Below, one piece after another: positions 11,195 through 21,049 of a stretch of DNA of 64,000 nt. Both the position numbers and the translations under genes were made by a program. The DNA comes from Protopterus annectens (Eukaryota; Chordata; Ceratodontiformes; Protopteridae): contig NC_056727.1 in NCBI RefSeq assembly GCF_019279795.1, positions 1,213,150,577-1,213,214,576 of the forward strand. The letters are read 5' to 3'. The stretch's first letter is position 1. The number at the start of each line of letters is the position of its first letter. Below the pieces are notes generated by a model. It was given only the letters and a program-made list of their open reading frames with translations, did not search any database and was not told the DNA's origin.

Positions 11195-13579
11195 TCCTGG
11201 TGCAGTGATAAGTGACCCCCAACTGCCTCCAGAGGAAAAGGAATCCCTCAACCATCCAGTTTTGTAGGCCTCTTCTGTCACGGGGGAGTCTTCTACCATA
11301 ACTCCTCTCCCACCTCCACTTCTGGGGGAGCTACCTCCTCATGTGTCCTGTAAAGGACACTGTGATTTCTTGAACCACATCTTATGACCTCCCCTTTGGT
11401 TCCTGGAAAAGGTCCGCTGAGGGACCACAAAACATATCCCACTGCAGACAGGGTCTTCCCATCCTTCTCACACTCGAACAATGCGTCTTTCACTGTGAGG
11501 CCAAATAAGTAGGAACCATCAAAAGGAGCACTAATGAAAAATTACTTAAAAGGCTCAACAAAATCACACAAGCGCAGACATGCATGCCTCCTAATGGAAA
11601 TGCCTAAACCTGCAGCCCTTAAGGCACCTTCTGTAGCATGCGAGATGAGCCTCATGGACGAATTAGCGATTGACTGAAGGGTAGCTAACTGTGAGGCCAC
11701 AGAAGATCGTGCCTCTCCAGTAATGGTCCCTGCCAGAGAGTTGGAAAGCCCCTTGATAAAGTCCCTTTGCAACCTCGTGAAGTCTGCCAAATTGTTCAGT
11801 GATCAATGTCAAACATTGCTGAAGCATATACACGCTTCTCAAACCTGTCCAATACCCTAGATTCCTTGTTAGGGACATGGGCAGTGGAACTCTTTTCTGA
11901 GAGTTGCTTCTTTGTAGCTGCTGCCATGAGCATCAACTGGTAACACCCTTGCTCCAATGCTCTCTCCCAGCTGGTGTAGCCAGAATCCTATCAGGTCTTT
12001 TGGGGATCAGCTCAATCATATCAGGCTCCTTCCATACCCGCTGAGACACCAGGTTGATAAGGTCATCAGCAGGTGGAGTGACCCAGTAGGTAGACAGGCA
12101 AGTCCCAGAAGCATCCAGAAGTACTGACTCCTCAGGAATCAGGTTTTGGGCTGACCAACCAGCCTTCTGCCTCAGGATCTCAAGAAAGTCTACAAAGGAG
12201 ACGTCATTGGGTGATGATTTGGGAGACACTTCTCACTCATTGAAGTCCATGTCCTCTGTGACAGACTCCTGAGGAGAGTCCAAGTGTTTCCAATTGCACA
12301 TTTTCTTCCAAGGAACTTCTTCTGTGGGGTGTTCTGAAGAAGTGTCAGAAGAAATAACAATACTTGGTTGGGTAGCCTGGAAGCTTCCGGACAGCTGTCC
12401 CAAAGAAGTGGAGTAATGAAGATAATGGGGCACAAACAGATGAGAAGTTAGGGTTGAATCCAAGGAGGAAGGGACCACCTGCTCCACCAGAGCACATAAT
12501 ACCCTCTTCATGGCCTCAAAGGCCAACCACTCTAGAGAGAAGGAAGGCAACGGAGACAAGAGAAAGAGTCTTTGGTCCGCTAACTCCCCCTGCTCCAACA
12601 GCTGGACACCCGATATGGAAGCCAGAGATAAGCTGTCAAAGGCCAAAGCTCTAAAAGGAAGAAATGGCTCTGAAAACCTTGGAGTTGATCACATCCCTCC
12701 ATATCTGACCTAAAAGATTCAGCTTCGAGATCGTCCGGATCTGAAGACATAAAAGCCAGTGCACTCAAAGTGGTAGTCCGAACTGAAGACGATCTCTTTG
12801 GATCTGACACAGACAGACTGGGAGCACCTGGAGCCAGGGGACTCTAAAACCACAGGTCAGGTCAGAGGACGAACCACACTCAGTGAGGGAGTGAAAAGAT
12901 GTTGTACCTGATCCAAAGTGGTAGGAACTGTGACAACTCCCTTCTAAAAATACTCCGTGAAGAATCTCATCACCCTCTCCACAACCTCTTTCATGACACT
13001 TCAGGAGGAGCAAGTTGAGTACACTGAAATTGACAGAGTGCCACCTTAGAAAAGGCAAAAACACCCTAAAGGGCACTGGGTCCAAACTTGGGGAGTAGAC
13101 AGTATGAAAGTATGAGGCAGAGGCCTCAGATCCAAAACTGTCAGATCCGAAGAACCCCGAGATGGATCTGAAGGAACAGCAGCAGCAATCAACTTAATCA
13201 GCTCCAAAGAAGGTCTGGTCCCAGATACAGTCGGATCCATCTTAAGCTTTTTCTTCCTCAGCTCCTTGGAAGTGGAAGCTGCTGAGTCTGAGGATCTGGA
13301 TCTTCTGGTCATTTTAGAAGCAGGTGACTGAACTCCAGCAATAGCAGTTGAAAAGAGAGTAGGCAGAAGACCTTTCAAAATAAGTTTGTTACACCTCTCT
13401 GTAAGAGCTCTGGGGTTGAACCCAGCACAAACAGAACATTCTGAGTCCAAATGGGCAGGGCCCAAACAGTATACACCCAATCGGTGGGAGTCTGAGAGTG
13501 GCATTTTGTGCCCACATTGGTCACACTTTTTAAATACTTTTTCAGACGTACTGACCAAACTGGAGGATGCCACACACAA
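11195..13579 (-). pseudogene. DIRS gag of element H (clade II), broken
   Basis: The N-terminal piece (13046-13579) has CDQCGHKMP, then YCLGPAHLDSECSVCAGFN, then a basic NKLILKGLL. This is the Cys/His motif shared by every DIRS gag in the window. Further pieces follow in shifting frames: the Ser/Pro-rich tract, the acidic DLDEYNE-like stretch near 12230, AQNLIPEESVLLDASG (12229-11933), WKEPDMIELIPKRPD, and near 11542-11790 SNSSMRLISHATEGALRAAG and RRHACLRLCDFVEPFK, the conserved C-terminal core. Gag should coat the element RNA. This copy has at least six frame changes. The start is placed at the ATG ahead of the Cys motif. Confidence 0.75.
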
Positions 13580-13660
13580 TCACAACAAAACAGCATGCAA
13601 ACACTACAAACTGTAGAAAAATATATATATTTTTAAGCAGAATGGACAAAGGAAAATAGA

Positions 13661-13753
13661 AATACCAACTTTGGTATTTTAAGGAAATACACCAGAGTGT
13701 AAAGGAAGGGGAAAAATACCAACAATGGTAATCGGGAAGTATACTAGTGTATA
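13661..13753 (-). promoter_or_regulatory. Four-hairpin array in element H gag leader
   Basis: Four short inverted repeats, each with a 4-nt loop, lie 83-175 bp upstream of the H gag start. In element sense: TATAC-ACTA-GTATA (13753-13740), TACCA-TTGT-TGGTA (13730-13717), TACAC-TCTG-GTGTA (13701-13688) and AATACCA-AAGT-TGGTATT (13678-13661). Stems pair perfectly. Element E has the same arrangement at 37107-37192 with different stem sequences but preserved pairing. A role in packaging, translation or transcription is inference. Confidence 0.65.
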
Positions 13754-13904
13754 AAAGGGGTAGGACAGGAAATGTTACACAATAAACACAGCAGAAATTA
13801 ACAGAAGGTTATACTGCAGCTATAGGAGACAGCATATTAGCAAAAAAGGAACAAAATTCCCACATCTCAAAAGTAGCTCAAGAGCTAAGGCAACCACATC
13901 TAAG

Positions 13905-14057
13905 TGCAAAAGCAGCAAACAAAATCTGAGGGAGGTTGGGCTTACACCATTATGGGTAGGAAGGGAGCTCAATAATTTTTTGGCAGCTGGGAGCTAGTAG
14001 AATAGCCGAGTCAGGTCAGAGTCCCCTTTGGTGAATAAATGAAAACTGACATCAGAT
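13905..14057 (-). repeat. Element H 5' inverted terminal repeat
   Basis: This is the inverted complement of 5470-5610. It ends at 14057 with CAGAT, the same 5'-end terminus as E (37525), and its last 30 bases have their complement in the ICR starting at 5824. The flanking 13754-13904 is 5' leader without a gene. Confidence 0.85.
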
Positions 14058-14468
14058 CTTGATTTCATAGAATGGTGAATGATTTATAGGTTAAGAATTT
14101 AGAAAGTCTGCAAATAGTTGGGAGTTCAAGCATATAACTACAAGTCCAGATAACTGAACAATAATGAATGAGTTGACAGAATAGTTTAAATGATAAATAA
14201 TTTAATGAAGAACACTGGAACTGGAAAAGGGGGACCATTACGTGTTCATATTAGAATACACAAATACTACATTACGGGGCACAGGACTATCATCTGTAGC
14301 GTTACTAATGTGCTGAAGACTGAAAAGTAATCTTCTATCCATTGCTGTGACCAGAAAACCAAAGTACTGTTGCTCAAATGCTGAGAAGAAATCAAGCCAA
14401 TGGTATAAAATATTAAAAAAAAGACTTAATATAATAATAATTATGCAAAATGATTGTCTTCATCAAAA
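14058..14468. other. Host spacer between elements H and B
   Basis: AT-rich sequence with no coding signal. Together with 37771-38184 it is what remains of the pre-insertion host locus on either side of element B. The ORF at 14347-14574 runs into the end of B and is not a gene. Confidence 0.45.
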
Positions 14469-14865
14469 AGTACGGTTGTGTACACTTGCCATAAATGTAG
14501 ATGTTCGTGTGTATTCACTGTTGCAGTCATCATATTTGGGTTATCTGCCTGCAGGTAGCCCTCAGCCGGCCTGAATACTAGAGTCTTGGGATTTCTGCAT
14601 TGGATGCTTGCCCCAGATGTCAGGAGCCCCCAAAATAAGAAGCAATTACATGGTATGTAATAGCCCCAGCAAAAAACAAATACCAATGATACAAGATATG
14701 CCAGACAAAAAGAATAGGAAAGAAATCAAGAGAAGTCAGGGGGCTGGAGGGAGGGTAACCTGGACTGCAACAGTGAATACACTCTAACATCTACATTTAT
14801 GGCAAGTGTACACAACTGTACTATGTTCTTAGTGTTTCACTGTTGCAGTCATCACATTTGGGTTG
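14469..14865 (-). repeat. Element B 3' ITR and internal complementary region
   Basis: The outer end 14469-14500 (AGTACGGTTGTGTACAC, CATAAATGTAGATG) is complementary to 14787-14823. Directly after, 14825-14862 (GTTCTTAGTGTTTCAC, TGTTGCAGTC) is complementary to the element 5' end at 37733-37770. The ITR proper, about 14505-14615, is inverted relative to 37655-37770 (landmarks: tgcaggtagccctcag, agtcttgggatttctgc). Confidence 0.85.
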
Positions 14866-14895
14866 ATTCCCAAAGCTAAGGAAGGGTGGAGGTAG

Positions 14896-16150
14896 TTATG
14901 AAGCATTAGGGCTGGCAAGCAGGCCTTGTAAGACTGCTGTGGCAAATCCAGCTCTGGATTTAGAAAATACAGGCAAGTGGTAGTGCTTGGTGAAAGTGTG
15001 TACAGAACTCCAAGTTGCAGCTTCCAGGATGTCCCTGATAGGGACTCCCCTGAGAAATGCTGTAGAGGTAGATGTAGCCCTAGTGGAATGAGTTCTGATC
15101 CCCTGTGGGGTGGGTTTACCATGGTGCTTGTAGTAGAAATGGATGCAGTGTGCTATCCATTTAGAAATGGTTTGCTTTGAAATGGCCTCTCCCTCTGCCC
15201 CTGCAGCAAAGCTGAATAGCAGCTTGTTAGATTTTCTGAGAGGTTTAGTCCTGTCCAGATAGAACCTAAGCTGCCTGTGCACGTCCAGGGAATGCAGGAT
15301 CCTTTCCCCTTTATTCTGAGGATTAGGAAAAAAGGTTGGCAAATGAATGGACTGGTTTAAAGCCACACTAGACACCACCTTGGGCATAAAGGATGGGTTA
15401 GTCCTGAGGGAAACCCTGTCTGCATGGAAGATAATGAAGGGTTCCACTGCCATAAGGGCCTGCAGTTCAGACACTCTTCTTGATGAAGTGATGGCCGCAT
15501 GTTCAAAGGACGGAAGTGTGAGCTTTTCTAATACAAAGTTAAGGTCCCAGGCTGGAGTGGGAGCTCTCCTGGGGGGCTTACATTTTTGGCTTCTTCCAGG
15601 AACTGTTTTACCAGAGGATGAGAGAAGAGGAGTGGCTCAGTATTATAATGAGCTGAGATGGCAGAGGCATGGATCTTAACTGAAGAGAAGGATAGGCCTT
15701 TGTGGAGCATTTCTGTTAAATCTAGTATATGAGGTAAGCTGGGCACAATTGTGCCCATTCCCTGAGACTGGCTCCAGGAACAATATCTTTTCCATTTTTC
15801 CGAATAGGATTTTCTAGTACTAGGCCTCCTTGCCTCAAGAATGACATACAGCACCTGCTTACTGAAGTTTGCTGGTGTTGAATTCAGGGGATTAGACAGG
15901 CTGCAAGGTTCAGGGTCTGTAGCCGAGGGTGCAGAATCTGACCTGCCTGCTGGGATAGCAGGGAAGGAGTCTGAGGCAGGTGCCATGGTTGTAGCACTGT
16001 CATATTGCGCAAAAGAGGGTACCATTGCTGGTGTGGCCAGTCTGGTGCAATCAGGATTGTCCTTGGCTTGTCCTGTTTGATTTTTAGTAGAACCTTCGAG
16101 AGGAGTGGCAGAGGGGGAAAGGCATAGACTGAGAGACTTTCCCATGTGAA
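14896..16150 (-). pseudogene. Tyrosine recombinase (YR) of element B, frameshifted
   Basis: The C-terminal frame (15474-14896) has all catalytic boxes: RRVSELQALM (Arg), RTHSTRATS (H-x2-R), LEAATWSSVHTF (Trp/His) and TKHYHLPVF (nucleophilic Tyr). The N-terminal frame (16199-15528) carries VILEARRPSTRKSYSEKWK and SSVKIHASAISAHYN. The two frames differ by an indel near 15530, so the protein is not made intact, but the catalytic half is well preserved. The N-terminal part overlaps the end of pol in another frame, as in F and A. Function in a working copy: integration of the circular cDNA. Confidence 0.85.
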
Positions 16151-17731
16151 GGACAGGGCATCCACTTTCCAAACTTGGCTGTGGGGAGTTCTGGTGCAAT
16201 ATATGCTCAACTGATAGTTCTGAGGGGAAGCAAAAAGCTCCACCTCTGGTGCCCCCCCCACCTGTTACTCAAAAGTTTGAATATTTTAGGTTCCAGTTTC
16301 CACTCATGTGGATCCATGAGATTTCTGCTTAGGTCGTCTGCCAGTGAATTTAGTTTGCCTGGCAGGAATTGCGTTTTTAAGTGCACTTGGTTGCTCAAGG
16401 CTGTGTTCCACAGAGCCATGGCTAATCTGCAGAGTGGGTAGGAATGGGTTCCCCCTGCTTATTTATGTACCACATAACTGTGGTGTTGTCTGTCTTTACC
16501 AATAGTTGTCCTGGAAGAATAAGGCCCTTGAAGGCTGTCAGAGCATTCTGCACAGCTAACATTTCTTTTTGACTGATATGCAGGTGCATTTGCTTTGGGT
16601 TTCATTTGCCATGAATGCACTGCCCTGCTATGAGCCCCCCATGCATAGTCTGATGCGTCTGTTGTTAGGGTTTGGGCGGCATGGGGTAGAATGAAAGGGA
16701 GTCCCTTGTTGTGGTTGCAGGCCTCTGCCCATCAAAGGAACTCTGCCCTTGGGCAAGGAATGATAGGAATCATTGTTTCCAGGTCCTGAGAATGTTGACA
16801 CCAGAGACTTTTTAGGCACCACTGAAGTTTCCTCATATGCAGTCTTGCATATGGAATTAGTAGAATGCAAGGGGCCATGAACCCTAGGGCTTGCAGTATT
16901 TTTCTTGCAGATAACCGGGTTTTGGTGACCAGTAGATTGAAATAGTTTGTCAAATAAATTTGTTTCTCTGGAGTGAGAAATGCCATCTGGGAAGTTGTGT
17001 TCAAGCTTGCTCCCAGGAATGCAATCTGTTGGCTGGGTACCAGTTGTGATTTCTTTTTGTTGATGGTGTACCCCAGTGAAGTGAGAAGTCTCTTTACAAA
17101 TGCCGGGTGCTGAAGTAGCAATTCCTGACTGTCCGCCTGAATCAGGCAATCGTCCAAGTATGGGTAAATTTGAATTCCTCTCTGCCTGCAATATGCAATG
17201 GCTGGAGCTAGGCACTTTGTGAATACCCTGGGAGTAGTAGATAAGTCAAATGGAAGTGCAGAGAACTGATAGAGCACAGAGCCTGCTCTGAAGAGTAGGT
17301 ATTATCTGCAAGATTCCCTTATAGGAATGTGCAGATAAGCTTTTTTTAAATCTCGGGTTGCTAGCCAGGAGTCCTTGGCTAGCACAGGAAGCAGCTTTTG
17401 GAGAGTTAACATTTTTAATTTTGGAACCACCAAAAACGTGTTGAGAATAGACAGATCCAGGATAGGACGCCAAGAGTTTTCTTTTCTGGGGACCAGAAAC
17501 AGTCTGGAGTAAAAACCTTGTCCCCTTTGTTCTGCTGGGACAGGTTGAATAAACTTGATACTGAGAAGAGAAAGTATTTACTTTTGGGCCTCTGCCAACT
17601 GGTTTGGTGGTAGGTCTGGCCATCCGCTTATGGATAGGAGTAAGTGGAACTGGAATCTGTATCTCTGGGAAACAATGATTAAGAACCATTTGTCTTGGTA
17701 ATGTATTGCCAATTTTTGGCATGCAGTGCAA
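15884..17731 (-). pseudogene. DIRS pol of element B (RT, RNase H, MT-like), frameshifted
   Basis: From 17731 down: an RT N-terminal piece in mixed frames; ALPFDLSTTPRVFTKCLAP, then IQIYPYLDDCLIQADS with an intact YLDD box (17277-16732); RNase H parts with the DASDYAWG-type motif near 16650 and a PHEWKLEPK segment at 16419-16207; then the MT-like domain (16261-15884) with VELFASPQNYQL, YAFPPLPLL and TILIAPDWPHQQWYP. Several single-base frame changes separate these parts. The order RT-RNase H-MT is that of published DIRS pol; the name MT-like (Dam-like) comes from family knowledge, and I see no proof of methylase activity. Confidence 0.82.
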
Positions 17732-18215
17732 GTTTTCCTCCTAAAGGTGCAAGTACTTGGGCAAGGCTTGGAAGAGTTAAGGATAAGTCATTGCGCAATT
17801 TTACCAAGGGATGGAGGCTTACTACTCCCTGTTTTGGACATGGGAGCACTCCATTGCTTAGCCTGAGACTGAAGTCTTGGTGGTCTGCTGCCCTTGTGTT
17901 TGGACTGAGAAAGCCTGGAAGGGACTGGAAAAGACCACTTTTTGAAGGCCAATGCCTACTGAATCTAGGTGGCTGTACTTGTAAGAAATCCTTAACAGTT
18001 TGCATGGATTTAGCTTTCTCCTCCATTCTTTTAAGGACGACTTCTGCTTTATTACCAAATAGATGCTCTTGATTCAATGGTGCATCTAGTAATTTTGCTT
18101 TGACATGATCTGGCAAGTTTTGTTCCTTGAGCCAAGCATGTCTTCTAAGAACAGACCCAGTGACAGCAGCCCTGCAAGATGCTTCTAAAGCATCAACCCC
18201 ACATTGCAAAGTATG
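17720..18215 (-). pseudogene. Gag of element B, C-terminal part (interrupted by A)
   Basis: The frame from 18215 down reads DHTLQCGVDALEASCRAAV, RRHAWLKEQNLPDHVKAKL, HLFGNKAEVVLKRMEEK and VKDFLQVQPPRFSR. This is the conserved C-terminal core of clade I gag, matching D (30600-30250) and F (46100-45830). The missing N-terminal part is at 24188-25579, on the other side of element A. At the joint the two halves meet between VGK and HTLQCG with no extra or lost base. Confidence 0.9.
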
Positions 18216-18390
18216 ATCTGAAGTAGTTACTTCATTTGATCTGCAACCTGTGGGTAGTCGGATCCGACCTCGGATCCGAACCGGCAGCTTTCCAAGCTCC
18301 AAGATCAGAGCTCCTAGCTCCTCCCCCCTACCCACAATCCCTTACTACCAACCACATTACCTCAGATCGTTTTTTGCCGCGGCTAAAGAC
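18216..18390 (+). repeat. Element A left terminus and ITR
   Basis: 18216-18239 is the left end (ATCTGAAGTAGTTACTTC). 18240-18390 is the inverted complement of 23980-24133 with few differences. The repeat contains two perfect TCGGATCCGA decamers (18258-18267, 18270-18279), the motif repeated through the gag tract. The complement of the left end is stored in the ICR at 23818-23856. Confidence 0.92.
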
Positions 18391-18587
18391 AGTTGCTTCA
18401 TAGTGAAGAGCTCCTTGAGATTGTTCTATTTATAGACTTTTTTTTCTTGGTAAAATTGTGTGTGTGTGTTTTAAAAACCCTTTAAAACCCTTTTTAAAAA
18501 AAAAACAAAAAAAAAACTAATCTTCCCTTAGTTTAATTTTATCTCCCCCCCCCCCCTAGTGTTTGGGTGTGTGTGTGTGAGAACTTT
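18391..18587 (+). promoter_or_regulatory. Element A 5' leader
   Basis: A region without a long frame between ITR and gag, holding homopolymer-rich sequence: a T-run near 18438, (TG)n near 18460, A-runs near 18498-18516 and a C-run near 18545-18556. A promoter is expected in or near the ITR by analogy, but I see no defining box. A small inverted repeat (CTTCA-TAG-TGAAG near 18397) is present; the four-hairpin array of E and H is not. Confidence 0.4.
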
Positions 18588-20856
18588 ATGGCCGAATCTA
18601 AGGCCATATTTTCAAAATGTACTGAGTGTGGCCACAAGCTTTCCCCAGCTGATGGCCACACTCAGTGCGTTTTGTGCCTGGGGGCAGCACATCTATCGGA
18701 GGCCTGCCAGATATGTGCGGCCTTCAACCCCTGGGCACTCAGGGACAGGAAGAACAAGCTGATCCTGGCGGGAAAACTCCCCCAGGAATCGGCTTCTTCT
18801 TCCTGTCCCAGCCGGGTTCAAGCTACTCCTGTAGCTTCGGCGCAGGCTACTCCCTTAGCTGTACCTGGGACTCAACCTCCCTTATCGGGTACCAGCTCTG
18901 TGGAGTCTAGTGCTTCTTCCCACAGGGAGAAGAAGAAGCACAAAGACAGAGAGGGTCACAGTTCAAAAAGGCGGGCCGAGTCTCATCCCTCAGCTCCGCC
19001 TGAAAAAATTCTGAAGTCCCCAGTGAGGGTCTCTGGATCCTCGTCCTCTCGGCTCCGTTCACCTTCTTTTTCTCCGGAGCCGGAGGGAGGAGGATAGGTC
19101 TCCCTCGAGGTCTTCGAGGCAGCCCTCCCGGCCTGCCTCGACTGCCTCTTCGCGGTCTACAAGAAGCATCTCCGAAGCAGACATGGATCGGATGATGCGA
19201 AGATTTCAACAGACCCAGATGCAGATGGGGATGCTCTTGCCTCCCCCCCACTTTGGGAGGGAGTGCAGCCCCCATTTTTGCCCCGATCGCTCCTTCTCCG
19301 ACCCGTTTTCGGGTCTCGGAGTTGTCGGATCCAGGCCCTTTCGGACCCGGGCATACATCGGCGCCGATAGCGATTGTGTCTTCGACGCCAACTATACCTT
19401 CAAGCTTGTCGGATCCAAGCTCTCGGGGCCGAGGGTTGAGCATCGGATCCGAGGGGGTGGTTGTGTCTTCGGCGCCGATTGGGTCGGAGCACACCACTAT
19501 CTCGGATCCGATTGCTTCGGCTCCGACCCCGATCCTATCCTCGGAGCCGAGGAGGTTACTTTCTCAGGCTGGGGACAGTGAATCTCCCTCTGCTTTTGAG
19601 GTAGTGGAGAGGGTACTGTCGAGGTCATCCAGGTCCCCGACCGGGCCTTCGGATCCACCTGTACCCCCACTGTATCAGGGTCTGTCTTCGATCATCCGTC
19701 CATCTGGACAGCCTGCCCAAAGCCTCCAGTTGGTTCCTATGGAGGAACACCACCCCGCGGACGAGCCCTCTTCGGACAGTCCCGCCGAAGAGGTGCCTCG
19801 GAAGCATCAGTGCAAAAGGAGGCACCTGGACTCCCCCGAGTCCATTACCACGGATACGGATTTGGATGATACGGAGGGCTCCCCAAGGTCACCCCCTGAA
19901 GATGTCCCCTTCGGAGACATCATGGAAATGTTGCGTATAAGAGGGGGTTGGTCTGCCCAAAAGCCCTCCCTGGACGAGTCTGTATTTCTGGAGGCCTTTG
20001 AGGCAGGCCCATCTACCTCCTGGGTGTCCCCCCCCAGCTGACCCCTTGGTGGATTTAATTACCACCAGGGCTTGGAAGGAGCCCAACACCGTGGAGCCTA
20101 TCCCTAGATGCCCAGACAAGGTCCTCAGCCCTCCCTCTGATAGGCCTTCTTGGTTCAAAGGCGCGCCAGTTGATGCTATGTTGGTGGCGGCGGCCACTAG
20201 GAAAGAACTTGCCCAAGAAAGTTCTTCGGTCCATCCGCCGGACAAGGAGTCCCGGGCATTGGACCGTATTGGGAAGCGGATGTTTGCTTCAGCGACCTTT
20301 GCCATAAGGTCGCTGAACTACATGGCACACACCATTAGGCTACAGAGTGACAATTAAAGAATACACTGCAGCCCCTCCGGAGTCCATATCGGTCCTAGAC
20401 AAAAAGGTTTTTGAGACTCGAATGGCCACTCTAAAGTCCATATCAAACATATCTATGCGGCTTCTTTCCCATGCCACGGAAGGAGCCACTAGAGCTAGCG
20501 GAGCTGGAGTGGTCTTGCGACGTCACTCCTGGCTCCGCCTTTGCGACTTCACGGAACCCTTTAAGGCGTCCTTCGCAAACGCCCCTTATGACGGTTCGGC
20601 CTTATTTGGCTCAACAGTTCGCGACACGCTGGTCCAAAGCGAAAAGGATGGGAAGACGCTGTCGGCCGGAGTCCGCTTCTCTAGCCCCCGAAAGATCCTT
20701 CTCCAGGAATCAGAGGGGGCAAAAGAAGCTGTGGTTCCGTAAATCCCGTCCTGCTGCGGACAACTCGTCCTCTAGAGGCAGAGGAGGACAAGGTGGACCA
20801 CGTAACTTCGGGTCTAGAGAACCTTTCTCGGACAGACCCGCGCAACAGCCCTGAGG
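18588..20856 (+). pseudogene. Gag of element A, frameshifted
   Basis: Starts at ATG 18588 (MAESKAIF). The N-terminus has CTECGHKLSPADGH, then CLGAAHLSEACQICAAFN, a Cys/His cluster shared by all DIRS gags here. A Ser/Pro/Ala-rich tract follows (19250-19700), encoded by repeats of TCGGNNCCGA. Then come an acidic stretch (DTDLDDTEGSP), GGWSAQKPSLDESVFLEAF, MLVAAATRKELAQES, FASATFAIRSLNYMAH, and the C-terminal core RRHSWLRLCDFTEPFK and GSALFGSTVRDTLVQ. Frame changes occur near 19090, 19240, 20035, 20345 and 20700. The protein probably coats element RNA; it has no CCHC knuckle of the retroviral type. Whether some shifts are assembly errors cannot be judged here. Confidence 0.82.
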
Positions 20857-21049
20857 GCTTGCCCGACTGTCCCTCTCTGGAGGCAGTCGGGGGGCAATTA
20901 TCGGAGCACCTGTCAAACTGGGAGTCCATTACAAAGGATCGATGGGTGCTCCGGATTATATCCAGAGGTTACACTATACCGTTCACTCACCCCCCCCCAA
21001 ACCCAAACGTCTCCCCGATGTTTCACCCCATCAGGTAGTCCCGCAGCTC

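Larger units (their letters stand above)
5434..14057 (-). mobile_element. DIRS element H (clade II), split by a LINE
   Basis: A minus-strand DIRS element whose ITRs lie at about 5470-5610 and 13905-14057. The outermost left end starts AAAGAAG and the right end finishes CAGAT, as in elements E and G. Order in the element sense: 5' ITR, leader with four stem-loops, gag, pol (RT-RNase H-MT-like), YR, ICR, 3' ITR. LINE copy 3 (about 8739-11194, plus strand) interrupts the gag-pol boundary. Without it the element is about 6.2 kb, the size of E and G. All genes are heavily broken (many frameshifts, RT box YLDN in place of YLDD), so it looks like one of the oldest DIRS copies here. Confidence 0.88.

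Noticed and set aside
18907-19497. 196-residue minus-strand frame in element A
   Set aside because: It is the antisense of the GC-rich gag tract; the plus strand has the gag motifs.
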